Source: Fontibacillus puldeungensis
GTDB lineage: Bacteria > Bacillota > Bacilli > Paenibacillales > Paenibacillaceae
Reading direction: 5' to 3'
Length of the DNA stretch: 64,000 nt
Assembly: GCF_042678945.1 (NCBI RefSeq)
Contig: NZ_JBHTLM010000006.1
Location: 193,958-257,957, forward strand
A program made the position numbers and the translations under genes. Shown here piece after piece: positions 57,119-64,000 of the stretch. How positions within the stretch are numbered: the stretch's first letter is position 1; every line of letters begins with the position of its first letter. The notes beneath the pieces are model-generated. The model saw nothing but the letters and a program-made list of their open reading frames with translations. It had not been told where the DNA came from and searched no databases.

Positions 57119-58813
57119 TTAAATCATGTTTAGATATTCATTCATTTTCTCTTGTAGAATGACATAAGCATCAAGCGCGGCGGCTAGTCCATCAATACGC
57201 CGCTTTTGATTGCTCTTGATTGGTTGAATGTTTCCGTTTTTATCAATCTCAATACTCGTATTTGACAAACACCATTTTGTGATAGGGTTATTGTTATAAA
57301 CAATTTTATTTGATTCAAGATCAGCCCCAAGTTTTTTCATCGGTCCAGACAAAGTTTTTTTCCCTTGGATAACCGGGATCATTGCCTCTTTGCCAAAGGT
57401 GTTTTCCATTTCCTCCACCCAATATTTAGCTGACCATGAGTCAAACCCAAACCAAGGAAGGTAAATGTCTTTTTCATTCTGCATTTCAAGAAACCACTCT
57501 GTAACAAATTTAGGATGAACACTATTCCCAGGCGTAGTCCGCAATAGGCCAAGTTCATGCCAAATGTTATATGGTATCTTATCTTCCTTAGATCGCTTTT
57601 CAAGTAGTTCTTCTGGCAACCAATACATGTGTTCAAAATATATATGATCATCACCAGGAACAATAAAAAGAACACAAGCGGCTGTTAGGTCCGTTGTGCT
57701 CGCCAAGTCGACGCCACCAATCCCATAGCGCGGTTTCAATTTTGTAAGATCGAACTTGTCAGTATTATTTAATTGTTCGAAAGTTAACCATGCTTCCGAT
57801 GAGGTTTCACGAATGTTGAAATCCTTGGTCAAAAGGTTTTTAACAAGCATTGAGTTTGCTTTAGCTTTGTTGACCTTGGTTTCAAGTTGATCGACCTTTT
57901 TAATCGTTCCTAGTCCCGGGTTAGCCTTCTTCCACATTGCTGGGTCGGTCCACTCGTTACGATCATCCAATTCGTAGATGATGGGTAAGAATCTGTCATC
58001 ATGATAACCGTCAGGATCCCCGTACCCGTTCAAAACCATTTCAGCTTCGCTGTATTTCAGATCGTAAACCGCTTCACGTACCGTTCCGGCAGTTGTGATC
58101 ATGACTAATAGCGGTTGTTCGCGTGCGCTCGTACCGTCAACAATAACGTCATAAAGGTTTTTATCCTTCCATGCGTGTATTTCGTCCAGTAGTGCGCCGT
58201 GAACGTTCAGTCCGTCCAGAGTATCAGAATCCGATCCGAGTGGTTTAAATGAGCTATCGTTCCAATCTGAAACCAGTTCACTAACAAGCGGTTTGTTTCG
58301 TTTTAATAGAGCCGGTGACTTCTTGACCATCCGCTTAGCTTCAAGCCATACCAATTTCGCTTGATCCTTCTTTGTTGCAACAGCGTAAACCTCGGCCCCG
58401 GGTTCTCCATCTGCAAGCTGCAAGTATAGCCCTATGCCGGATGCAAGTGTTGACTTGCCATTCTTACGAGCTACAACTAAAAAAACCTCCCGATACTTTC
58501 GCGCCCCGTCTATTTTATGGACGAAACCGAAGGTTGCCGCGAGGAAAGCTTTCTGCCACAGTTCAAGGTCAATCGGCTGACCGCCCCATTTACCTTTACT
58601 ATGTTTGCAGTAGTTTTCTATGAACTCAATCGCATGGTTAGCTCTGCGAGAATCATATTCATATTCACTTGTTTGGTCGTAAATGTCTTTGACTAGCTGT
58701 TGGTAAACACGCCTTACCTTTTGACAAACAACTTCTTTGCCGGATTCGATCTGCGCCCAATATTCTATGATCGGGTTATACGCTAATGGATATTGCTTGC
58801 GTAAAGCGCTCAT
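57119..58813 (-). CDS. Terminase large subunit
   Basis: A 564-residue packaging motor. Walker A-like ARKNGKST has K120 and S121; Walker B is GALLDEIH with D210 and E211. The C-terminal RNase H-fold nuclease includes GIGGVDLASTTDLTAACVLF. It matches the HK97-type Terminase_1 family. It overlaps the small subunit by four bases. Confidence 0.94.
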   Translation of the reverse strand: MSALRKQYPLAYNPIIEYWAQIESGKEVVCQKVRRVYQQLVKDIYDQTSEYEYDSRRANHAIEFIENYCKHSKGKWGGQPIDLELWQKAFLAATFGFVHKIDGARKYREVFLVVARKNGKSTLASGIGLYLQLADGEPGAEVYAVATKKDQAKLVWLEAKRMVKKSPALLKRNKPLVSELVSDWNDSSFKPLGSDSDTLDGLNVHGALLDEIHAWKDKNLYDVIVDGTSAREQPLLVMITTAGTVREAVYDLKYSEAEMVLNGYGDPDGYHDDRFLPIIYELDDRNEWTDPAMWKKANPGLGTIKKVDQLETKVNKAKANSMLVKNLLTKDFNIRETSSEAWLTFEQLNNTDKFDLTKLKPRYGIGGVDLASTTDLTAACVLFIVPGDDHIYFEHMYWLPEELLEKRSKEDKIPYNIWHELGLLRTTPGNSVHPKFVTEWFLEMQNEKDIYLPWFGFDSWSAKYWVEEMENTFGKEAMIPVIQGKKTLSGPMKKLGADLESNKIVYNNNPITKWCLSNTSIEIDKNGNIQPIKSNQKRRIDGLAAALDAYVILQEKMNEYLNMI

Positions 58814-59181
58814 CGGTTACCCACAAAGTCTTCAAACCCATCATCCTGCGTTTTTGGTGGCGCTTTTGGTCGCAAATCAGTTAGTTGCTTCATGATTGCT
58901 GAGTGATTCTTGATCATTACGTTGTAAATCTCAACCTCTGGCGACTTCTTTGTCCCCCATTGATGTTCACCGTTTTGATACTCACTTACCACGCCGTTCT
59001 CGTTCATAGTTTCTTGGAGTTCGTCAAGCGTCACCGCCATAAAAGCGGCGTTCTTTATTAAAGACTCAACTATCTTTTTTGATTTATTATCAACGTCATT
59101 TAAAAGCTTGGTAAGTCGCACTATTTCAGCATCGATTTTATCGCGTTTTGTTTGGTCTATGGACTCATTTTTCTTTGCCAT
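58810..59181 (-). CDS. Terminase small subunit, P27 family
   Basis: A 123-residue protein from the ATG at 59181, with GGAAGGAGA upstream. AFMAVTLDELQETMNENGVV and the helical arms (EVEIYNVMIKNHSAIMKQLT) match the P27 small terminase group. It recognises the packaging site, which should be nearby. Confidence 0.85.
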   Translation of the reverse strand: MAKKNESIDQTKRDKIDAEIVRLTKLLNDVDNKSKKIVESLIKNAAFMAVTLDELQETMNENGVVSEYQNGEHQWGTKKSPEVEIYNVMIKNHSAIMKQLTDLRPKAPPKTQDDGFEDFVGNR

Positions 59182-59294
59182 TCTCCTTCCCTCTCTTTCG
59201 TGATACCACACCCCCTATAGAGGTGACTTGTGTGTTATTTGAAGGTGGACACATCGGTCTTCACCGTAGGCCTACTCTTTTCTTAATGGGGGGG
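59182..59294. other. Candidate cos/packaging region
   Basis: The 113-base gap between the small terminase and the zinc-finger/HNH genes has no frame with a ribosome binding site. It contains the dyad CACC-CCCTATAGA-GGTG (about 59207-59223) and a seven-G run. In cos-type Gram-positive phages with an HNH gene, the cos site usually lies here. This is inference from position. Confidence 0.35.
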
Positions 59295-59519
59295 CTATGG
59301 TGTGTCGTAATCACATCCGATAAATTCTGTAACTCCAATGCTCCCATCTTTACATACATGTGTTTCAATCATTGAAGGAGTATATGAACCCCATTCTCTA
59401 GGCATTGAATGCCCCGAGGTAATGGCTAAAGATGCAATTATCCCATCTGGTACATGATATGGCTTATCTAAACAGCCACACTTACGACACTTATATACCA
59501 ATGAAGCTCCTCTATTCAT
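59295..59519 (-). CDS. Small zinc-ribbon phage protein (74 aa)
   Basis: From the ATG at 59519 (GAGAGGTGAG upstream) a 74-residue protein with CRKCGC and later isolated cysteines (HVCKDGS, IGCDYD). A short zinc ribbon is likely. It overlaps the HNH gene by eight bases. Function unknown. Confidence 0.65.
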   Translation of the reverse strand: MNRGASLVYKCRKCGCLDKPYHVPDGIIASLAITSGHSMPREWGSYTPSMIETHVCKDGSIGVTEFIGCDYDTP

Positions 59520-59817
59520 CGCTCTCACCTCTCTGCACCAGATTTCCTTCCTCATCAAACATAAGCCCTTGCGCTACTATCCCATCATCTCCATGGTGTT
59601 CATTGTTGTGGCAGTCCTGACATAGATACTCTAGGTTATTATGATTAAGAGATACATATGGATCGTTTATGTTATGTGGTGTTAGATAGCATTTGTGGTG
59701 CACTATCTTGCCTGGCTTGCCGCATCTCTCGCATAGTCCATGCACCTTGATGATGTATGATGCTCTACACTCTTTCCAGGCTCGTGAGTTGTAGAAGCGC
59801 TTAGCCCATGGCTTCAT
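59512..59817 (-). CDS. HNH endonuclease (terminase-associated)
   Basis: A 101-residue HNH nuclease. CERCGKPG and CQDCHNNEHH supply the structural zinc cysteines. The catalytic H-N-H set is HHKCYLTPHNINDP and NLEYLCQDCHN. Such genes beside the terminase are required for DNA packaging in many cos-type phages. Confidence 0.9.
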   Translation of the reverse strand: MKPWAKRFYNSRAWKECRASYIIKVHGLCERCGKPGKIVHHKCYLTPHNINDPYVSLNHNNLEYLCQDCHNNEHHGDDGIVAQGLMFDEEGNLVQRGESDE

Positions 59818-59984
59818 TTATTACTTTCTTTCTCATAGCATTTCTGGCATAACAGTACATCTCTTATTGTTGAATACGACAAGGATATATTCTTATCTCG
59901 TTCCATTCTCCGTATGATGTAACCTATTAGTTCGTCATCTTTATTTACTTTCTCTTTCCAACCTTCTGGCGGTGGAAGAACCAT
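59814..59984 (-). CDS. Hypothetical phage protein (56 aa)
   Basis: The ATG at 59984 has AAGGAGG eight bases upstream, which is stronger than the site before the in-frame ATG at 60002. The 56-residue product (VLPPPEGWKEKVNKDDELIG then CQKCYEKESNK) is mostly helical with a C-terminal CxxC. It overlaps the HNH gene by four bases. Function unknown. Confidence 0.6.
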   Translation of the reverse strand: MVLPPPEGWKEKVNKDDELIGYIIRRMERDKNISLSYSTIRDVLLCQKCYEKESNK

Positions 59985-59998
59985 TCCCTTTACCTCCT

Positions 59999-60181
59999 TC
60001 ACACATCACATTTCCCATTTGGACAATCATTACCGTATGCTTGTTCCTCGGTAGCTTTATCCAGCCACCCTTTCGGATCAGTGTATCCGCCACACTTTTT
60101 GCAAGCATCTCCGTCACGGTCTGAATATCCTATTTGCTTATGCCCGCACTCAACACATTGGCGAATCATCTTACGCCCCAT
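59999..60181 (-). CDS. Zinc-ribbon phage protein (60 aa)
   Basis: A 60-residue protein from the ATG at 60181. CVECGHKQIGYSDRDGDACK then KCGG forms a C-x2-C...C-x2-C zinc ribbon. CPNGKC near the end may bind a second metal. It overlaps the DUF3310 gene by 11 bases. Function unknown. Confidence 0.65.
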   Translation of the reverse strand: MGRKMIRQCVECGHKQIGYSDRDGDACKKCGGYTDPKGWLDKATEEQAYGNDCPNGKCDV

Positions 60182-60410
60182 CGTTTTCACCGACCTTTTC
60201 AATAAGCTTGTTTAGATACCATCTTGCTTTCTTTAAGTCCTCTATACCGTTCTTACGTTTCCAGCGCCACATGTATTTGATGATGTTTCCTGTTAAGCTT
60301 CCTTCAAATCCCGTTAATCCTTCTGTTGCTGCTTCTATTGCATCTATGCACTCGATTTTTCCAGCGATGTAGTGGCTTGGATATTCTACATTGTCAGGCT
60401 TAGTCGCCAT
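60171..60410 (-). CDS. DUF3310 family phage protein
   Basis: A 79-residue protein. PSHYIAGKIECIDAIEAATE and GNIIKYMWRWKRKNGIEDLK are diagnostic of DUF3310, a family of phage proteins often linked to nucleotide-metabolism genes and once called nucleotide kinases. The activity is unknown. GAGGTGAGGAC precedes the ATG. Confidence 0.88.
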   Translation of the reverse strand: MATKPDNVEYPSHYIAGKIECIDAIEAATEGLTGFEGSLTGNIIKYMWRWKRKNGIEDLKKARWYLNKLIEKVGENDGA

Positions 60411-60419
60411 GTCCTCACC

Positions 60420-61607
60420 TCACACGTAATGAATTCTTAATACTTTATCTTCCGTGTACTCGAATACCTCAAAGCGCTTATGCGCCGTTGTATATCCGTA
60501 ATCGTCGTGCCAATCATCCGTTTCATTGCCTGTTGGCATCCTCCGTATCACCGCGCCACCTTTGTCTACGACTCGTTCAGTGTGTAGGTGCCCGGTGAAT
60601 ATCTCTCTTGTTTTGGCCCTTGACCACTCCAAAGGGAACTCTGTTGAAAAGTTTTCTGTTAATCTATCTTCTTTCTTTTTATCGCCGTGATTGATTCCAA
60701 TGAAGTTTAACCCAAGCACGTGCGCCTTACGTTCTTTGAACCTTGTGTCAAAATGTATTTGCGGATATCTCGCTTCAAGGCATTTAACAAAGGCCCAGCT
60801 CATTGATTCATCATGATTGCCCTTCGAATATATCGCCGTTACCTTTCCGCAACGCTTTAATGCTGTATCTAAAATTGGCATATAAAAAAGCATGACGTCA
60901 TCCCATGCTTTTTCCATGTTTACCTTTTCAATTTCTCGTCCGCTTGATGTCCTGCCCCTAAAGTCGTCGTTGTGTAACAAGTCTTGCCCTATAATAAACA
61001 AAACCTCTTTATACCCTTGTTCAAGTAGCTGTATTATGTCTCTCTGAGTATCTTTGTAGTATTCATAGGTACTTATGCCAAAGTGCATATCGAATAAAGG
61101 TAAGTTAAGGTACTTTGCTGACTCTTTTGGTTCAGTCTCGATGATAACCGGCTTTATCGTTTCAATCTTCTTTATGATGCCATCCCAATCAACCACGTTT
61201 TGCTTTGGCTTAACGGTGATCTGGCTTGAAAATAGTGTTACCGTACCGTCTTGTTTGTTGTGTTGGTTCCACTCAGACCATTTTGAGGATACCAATTCCC
61301 ATTCTTTATGATCATATCCGTGGGCTTCTAGTAGATATTTAGCATCTTTGATCTTTTCTCTTGCTATCCTTACTAGCCTATCTGATCTATGCGCACCGTT
61401 AGGCAGTATTTCAAATGATTCTTTATACCCGGTAGGTGCTTGTGCTTCTACATTTGGCTTTTTAACCCGTTTGCGGACCCCTTCGGAAGAAAACTCAATA
61501 TCAAACTCCTGCGTCAGTTTGGCGGCTATCTCTGCATATGTTCCAGTTCCTTTAAGTTCTAATAGCCGTTTATCCTCTTCTGGTGTCCATGTCATGTGTT
61601 TCTGCAT
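60420..61607 (-). CDS. Metallophosphoesterase with N-terminal Myb-like HTH
   Basis: A 395-residue protein. Residues 6-50 (TWTPEEDKRLLELKGTGTYA, EIAAKLTQEF, SEGVRKRVK) form a Myb/SANT-like DNA-binding helix-turn-helix. The calcineurin-like phosphoesterase domain has D173 and H175 (LFDMHFG), D209 (GQDLLHND), N264-H265 (SKGNHDES), H307 (INHGDKK) and H340/H342 (TGHLHTE). All metal ligands are present. A DNA- or nucleotide-directed phosphatase or nuclease is likely. AAAGGAGGTG precedes the ATG. Confidence 0.82.
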   Translation of the reverse strand: MQKHMTWTPEEDKRLLELKGTGTYAEIAAKLTQEFDIEFSSEGVRKRVKKPNVEAQAPTGYKESFEILPNGAHRSDRLVRIAREKIKDAKYLLEAHGYDHKEWELVSSKWSEWNQHNKQDGTVTLFSSQITVKPKQNVVDWDGIIKKIETIKPVIIETEPKESAKYLNLPLFDMHFGISTYEYYKDTQRDIIQLLEQGYKEVLFIIGQDLLHNDDFRGRTSSGREIEKVNMEKAWDDVMLFYMPILDTALKRCGKVTAIYSKGNHDESMSWAFVKCLEARYPQIHFDTRFKERKAHVLGLNFIGINHGDKKKEDRLTENFSTEFPLEWSRAKTREIFTGHLHTERVVDKGGAVIRRMPTGNETDDWHDDYGYTTAHKRFEVFEYTEDKVLRIHYV

Positions 61608-61639
61608 CTAAGCACCTCCTTTACACAAAGTTTTTTGTT

Positions 61640-61795
61640 CTAATCCACAATGATTAATAGCGGTAACGAGAAAATCGCAATGAATCTATGGCGATCTACC
61701 GCTTCTTTTTCCGTATCGTCCTTATTTGCAATCCAAAAGTTTAAAAATGCAGCTATTATCAAAAACACCTGACCAGCAAAAATTATCCATTGCAT
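61640..61795 (-). CDS. Small two-helix membrane protein (51 aa)
   Basis: A 51-residue protein with GAGGGGG upstream. Two membrane helices (WIIFAGQVFLIIAAFLNFWI and FIAIFSLPLLIIV) flank a charged loop (NKDDTEKEAVDRHR). It lies just before the phosphoesterase gene. No family recognised. Confidence 0.6.
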   Translation of the reverse strand: MQWIIFAGQVFLIIAAFLNFWIANKDDTEKEAVDRHRFIAIFSLPLLIIVD

Positions 61796-61823
61796 TTCTT
61801 GGCCCCCTCATTTATCCAAAATA

Positions 61824-61845
61824 AAAAAAGCCGCCTAATGGCGAC
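61824..61845 (-). terminator. Terminator after the zinc-ribbon gene
   Basis: GCCGCC (61830-61835) pairs with GGCGAC (61840-61845) across TAAT, with the minus strand ending in seven Ts. Confidence 0.7.
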
Positions 61846-61850
61846 ATAAT

Positions 61851-62099
61851 TCATGAATCCTCTTCTACCCTTAATCCATTTAGAGCGTTTGATAACCACC
61901 ACTCAAGTCCACATGTTGCGCACTTCGTTAACCCTTCAGGTTCTGCCTTTGGTTGTGGTGGTATTGCTTTCGATCTATAAATTGTGTCAACTACTCTTTC
62001 TGATCCAGTTAGATTTTCTGGTAACTCAAACACCTTTGTTCCACATCTTTTACACACAAGCACCGGCTTAATATATGTTTTCCTGTTGTATTTAAACAT
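61851..62099 (-). CDS. Zinc-ribbon phage protein (82 aa)
   Basis: An 82-residue basic protein with CKRCGTKVF near residue 16 and CATCGLEWW near residue 60, a split C-x2-C zinc ribbon. It is the first gene of the late leftward block after the 400-base control gap. Function unknown. Confidence 0.65.
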   Translation of the reverse strand: MFKYNRKTYIKPVLVCKRCGTKVFELPENLTGSERVVDTIYRSKAIPPQPKAEPEGLTKCATCGLEWWLSNALNGLRVEEDS

Positions 62100-62503
62100 T
62101 CATATCACCTCAATGAGATAATATCATAAACCGCTTTATTTAGGCAGCGGCAGCTTTCGCGATCCACTCTTTAACCGTTGCGATCACGGCTGAAAATGAG
62201 GCGCATATGGGTGTCAAGCATATGCCTATTAATTCAAGGGTGGAGTAACGATATGTTAAGGTTATGTGTTATCAGTTACGCATACCGCCGAACGCCATAG
62301 GACATTGCCAGTATGCGTATATTATTAGGGGAAATTGCTCAGGAACTTTCACCACTAAATAAAAAAGGCCAGCGTATTCGCCAGCCCATCATCCAAGGTA
62401 TTCATACCTTCATGGTGTCCTTTATTCAATTTCCCACAATACAATCATAACACGTCTATACCAGAAATGTCGGACCTAAGACGGACAAAAAGCGGACATG
62501 ATT
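62100..62503. promoter_or_regulatory. Late control region between the ArpU gene and the late operon
   Basis: This 404-base gap has no convincing gene. It contains a perfect 9-bp inverted repeat, TACGCATAC (62277-62285) and GTATGCGTA (62311-62319), with a 25-base loop. A dyad of CATATG arms lies around 62203-62222. The ArpU terminator is at 62361-62386. It is the natural place for the late promoter and an ArpU-controlled site; direct evidence is lacking. Confidence 0.45.
62361..62386 (-). terminator. Terminator of the arpU-like gene
   Basis: GGCCAGCG (62367-62374) pairs with CGCCAGCC (62379-62386) across TATT with two wobble pairs; the minus strand ends in six Ts. Confidence 0.7.
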
Positions 62504-62947
62504 TTATTCTTTGAAAACCATCAATCCTAACATCATTGCCAGTCTGTAGATAGCCAGTGTTTTGATGCGTCTGTAGTGCCTGTCACTGTATCCGATCTGT
62601 TCGGCAGCTTCGTAATCCCACATATCTTCATTTTCGAAGTATCTTGCTCTTATTAGTGTTTGCTGCCTTTGTGGCAAACGATTTATTGCCTTGTCTACTC
62701 TTTCCACGTGCTTTCTACGCCGTTCCTGTTCGTCTATGTTGTGTATGGCTATATCACATGTATGATTGCTTGTTAAGCCTGTGTAGCTCCGTGGCATGTC
62801 ACTATAAGCTGCTGTCATGTTTGGCTCAATAGGGATAAATTCGGTTATCTTATATTCTCTTGCTTGGAGCAGATACTTTTCTACTGCTTCTTTGGTTGCT
62901 TCCTCATCTACCTTGTAAATATCTAATGTCAACTGGAATGCTCCCAT
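62504..62947 (-). CDS. ArpU family late transcription regulator
   Basis: A 147-residue protein from the ATG at 62947, with AAGGGGTGATC upstream. The C-terminal half (RVDKAINRLPQRQQTLIRAR, YEAAEQIGYSDRHYRRIKTL) is a sigma-70 region-4-like HTH. ArpU-type proteins activate late packaging and lysis genes of Gram-positive phages. It lies just upstream of the late block, as usual. Confidence 0.88.
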   Translation of the reverse strand: MGAFQLTLDIYKVDEEATKEAVEKYLLQAREYKITEFIPIEPNMTAAYSDMPRSYTGLTSNHTCDIAIHNIDEQERRRKHVERVDKAINRLPQRQQTLIRARYFENEDMWDYEAAEQIGYSDRHYRRIKTLAIYRLAMMLGLMVFKE

Positions 62948-63043
62948 TTGATCACCCCTTTGCACTATTTTACGCCGCATTTATCATTTTTTAGATATAT
63001 ACAGCTTATTTTTATCATTTTTCATTGTTTCATTTGCATTATA

Positions 63044-63190
63044 CTACATATTTTCATCCTTTTCCTTCTCAGCAATATTCTTAACCATGCGCGCCCTAGC
63101 AAAATTATTGACCGAATTGTTGATAGCGCAGATAGCAAAGAAAATTAGAAACGATGTCAACCAAGGATGCAAAAAAGCCCATTCTACCAT
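63044..63190 (-). CDS. Small membrane phage protein (48 aa)
   Basis: A 48-residue protein with GAGGGGG upstream. One membrane helix (WLTSFLIFFAICAI) is followed by a basic, then lysine/glutamate-rich tail (ARARMVKNIAEKEKDENM). It starts three bases after the previous stop. No family recognised. Confidence 0.6.
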   Translation of the reverse strand: MVEWAFLHPWLTSFLIFFAICAINNSVNNFARARMVKNIAEKEKDENM

Positions 63191-63192
63191 GC

Positions 63193-63405
63193 TCACACCC
63201 CCTCTATATAATCAAATATGTCTGCCTGACCTTCCTCCTGATAATCGCTCTTATCTACAATCAATTCCTCGTCTAACCATCGTTTAGGCGCTTCTTTGGC
63301 ATAGTGAGGCCATACCTCTTGTCCAGCTACATGACGTTTAGGATCGGCTACTTGTGCTTTATCAGTCCACACCCAAAATGATTTTGCTTTTACCTTTGGT
63401 GTCAT
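63193..63405 (-). CDS. Hypothetical phage protein (70 aa)
   Basis: A 70-residue soluble protein (KVKAKSFWVWTDKAQVADPK, then KRWLDEELIVDKSDYQEEGQ). It is rich in tryptophan and acidic residues. GAGGGGGA precedes the ATG. No family recognised. Confidence 0.6.
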   Translation of the reverse strand: MTPKVKAKSFWVWTDKAQVADPKRHVAGQEVWPHYAKEAPKRWLDEELIVDKSDYQEEGQADIFDYIEGV

Positions 63406-63502
63406 GACTCCCCCTCACTCTCTGGTAGGTTATGGTAAATCTATACGGCCCCCGGCTTCGCCTAAGCGTATTCGGTCGGTCGAGGGCCTACGGCCTAATT
63501 TT

Positions 63503-63700
63503 CTACTTTCTCCACGCTCGGGCATCAGCAATTGCCCATGATGCTCTTGTGCTGTCTGTGCATGGTTGTACCTCGCAATCATCATTGTCACAAAATACTA
63601 TCGTTGATAATCCAGTGCCTTTTATGTTGTTTCTAACATACGATTCAATTTTTGCAGGTTCTTTACACCAAGGGCATTTTATGCCGTTTAATGTATCCAT
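63503..63700 (-). CDS. Lar-like zinc-ribbon protein
   Basis: A 65-residue protein. CPWCKEPAKIESYV, then FCDNDDCEVQPCTDS and a closing AIADARAW match the Lar restriction-alleviation family pattern (CPxC ... C-x4-C ... AxxxWN). In this small form the activity is unproven. It overlaps the next gene's ribosome-binding context. GGAGGTG precedes the ATG. Confidence 0.75.
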   Translation of the reverse strand: MDTLNGIKCPWCKEPAKIESYVRNNIKGTGLSTIVFCDNDDCEVQPCTDSTRASWAIADARAWRK

Positions 63701-63702
63701 GC

Positions 63703-63993
63703 TTACACCTCCAATACAGCTAATAGAGCTGCTTTACATATCGCCTCAGGAAGCTTAGGACAAACAACTGTTTCCGTTTGATTGTCGTCTTCATGAACCG
63801 TAACCCAAACCTCATAAAAATCAAGGCACGTTCGTACATCTGTATATAATTGCGACTCCTGAAGTTTCTCTACTACTTCCCATGCTGCGGATATGTCGGA
63901 AGAATATAAAGGAATGATCTTTTGTTTGTCGTCAGTGGGATCAAACGCAAAGTTTCTTTTGTATCCATTCGCACCAAACGCATGATCACACAT
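63703..63993 (-). CDS. Phage ABA-sandwich-domain protein, possibly 5'-partial
   Basis: At least 96 residues, ending SSDISAAWEVVEKL ... PEAICKAALLAVLEV. This is the phage ABA-sandwich domain, common in Bacillus and Paenibacillus phages, of unknown function. The frame stays open to the window edge upstream of the ATG at 63993, so the true start may lie outside. Confidence 0.75.
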   Translation of the reverse strand: MCDHAFGANGYKRNFAFDPTDDKQKIIPLYSSDISAAWEVVEKLQESQLYTDVRTCLDFYEVWVTVHEDDNQTETVVCPKLPEAICKAALLAVLEV

Positions 63994-64000
63994 TGTGTCG

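Larger units (their letters stand above)
39850..64000. mobile_element. Prophage, siphovirus type with HK97-fold capsid (left part)
   Basis: From about 39.85 kb to the window edge the genes are phage-like: terminase, portal, Clp-type prohead protease, HK97 capsid, connectors, tail tube, frameshifted chaperones, tape measure, tail tip, spike, holin, amidase, ArpU. All morphogenesis genes read leftward. The region looks more AT-rich than its flank. No integrase, repressor of CI length or replication gene is visible, so the prophage continues past 64000. The left edge is placed at the terminator before the first phage gene and is approximate. Confidence 0.9.

Noticed and set aside
62140..62217. 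A 25-codon TTG-started frame ending in AKAAAA in the late control gap
   Set aside because: No ribosome binding site precedes it, and its start overlaps a CATATG dyad, so it is more likely non-coding control sequence.

Overview
The window reads as the chromosome of a spore-forming, low-to-mid-GC Gram-positive bacterium, most likely Paenibacillus or a close relative in the Paenibacillaceae. The evidence is an alpha/beta-type SASP, a YjcZ-type micropeptide, strong AGGAGG-like ribosome binding sites, frequent TTG and GTG starts, and the order citZ-icd-mdh ... phoPR ... polA-mutM-coaE ... nrdR known from Bacillus. Organism and family names come from reading the sequence, not from a database search.

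Bases 1-8,900 hold housekeeping genes: the end of a THUMP-type RNA methyltransferase, an LTA-synthase-like phosphotransferase, small conserved proteins (DUF1450, a cysteine-free HesB-like protein, DUF1232), an M14 peptidase, TraX, a lipid kinase, glutamate racemase, YtxH, a YutE/HepT-like protein and a Dabb protein. An intact tRNA-Ala(GGC) at 8,905-8,980 is followed by a 2.3-kb insertion. That insertion ends in a 56-bp copy of the tRNA 3' part and carries an IS256-family relic, a BtrH/DUF4872-like protein and its PadR regulator. Next come an HTH protein with a glycine-rich solenoid, a FetAB-like exporter divergent from a second PadR gene, two sporulation-type micropeptides and a DedA protein.

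Bases 15,300-30,660 are largely a phosphate-response region: pstS-pstC-pstA-pstB, a second pstB with phoU, and phoR followed by phoP. TTTACA-N5-TTTACA-type PhoP boxes lie upstream of pstS and pstB2 and a close variant lies upstream of phoP. Interleaved are nrdR, the SASP gene, a coaE/lytic transglycosylase/mutM/polA group and a cytosolic CBS-MCP protein. Bases 30,660-39,500 carry class I fumarase, a YfbR-like nucleotidase, an SDR, a glycosyltransferase and the citZ-icd-mdh operon with a cre-like site.

From about 39,850 to the end of the window lies a prophage of a tailed, HK97-fold siphovirus type. Morphogenesis genes run leftward: ArpU regulator, HNH, terminase, portal, Clp-type protease, capsid, connectors, tail tube, frameshifted tail chaperones, tape measure, tail tip, beta-helix spike, holin and amidase. 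The left end (39.9-42.6 kb) is a control and accessory zone with two LexA-like boxes, a long dyad, a ribbon-helix-helix repressor divergent from a 41-residue membrane peptide, and several small unknown genes. No integrase is visible, so it should lie beyond the right edge.

The least explained parts are the divergent RHH/membrane-peptide pair with two operators, the SOS-boxed unknown gene, the tRNA-flanked micro-island, and the structured leader of pstB2-phoU.
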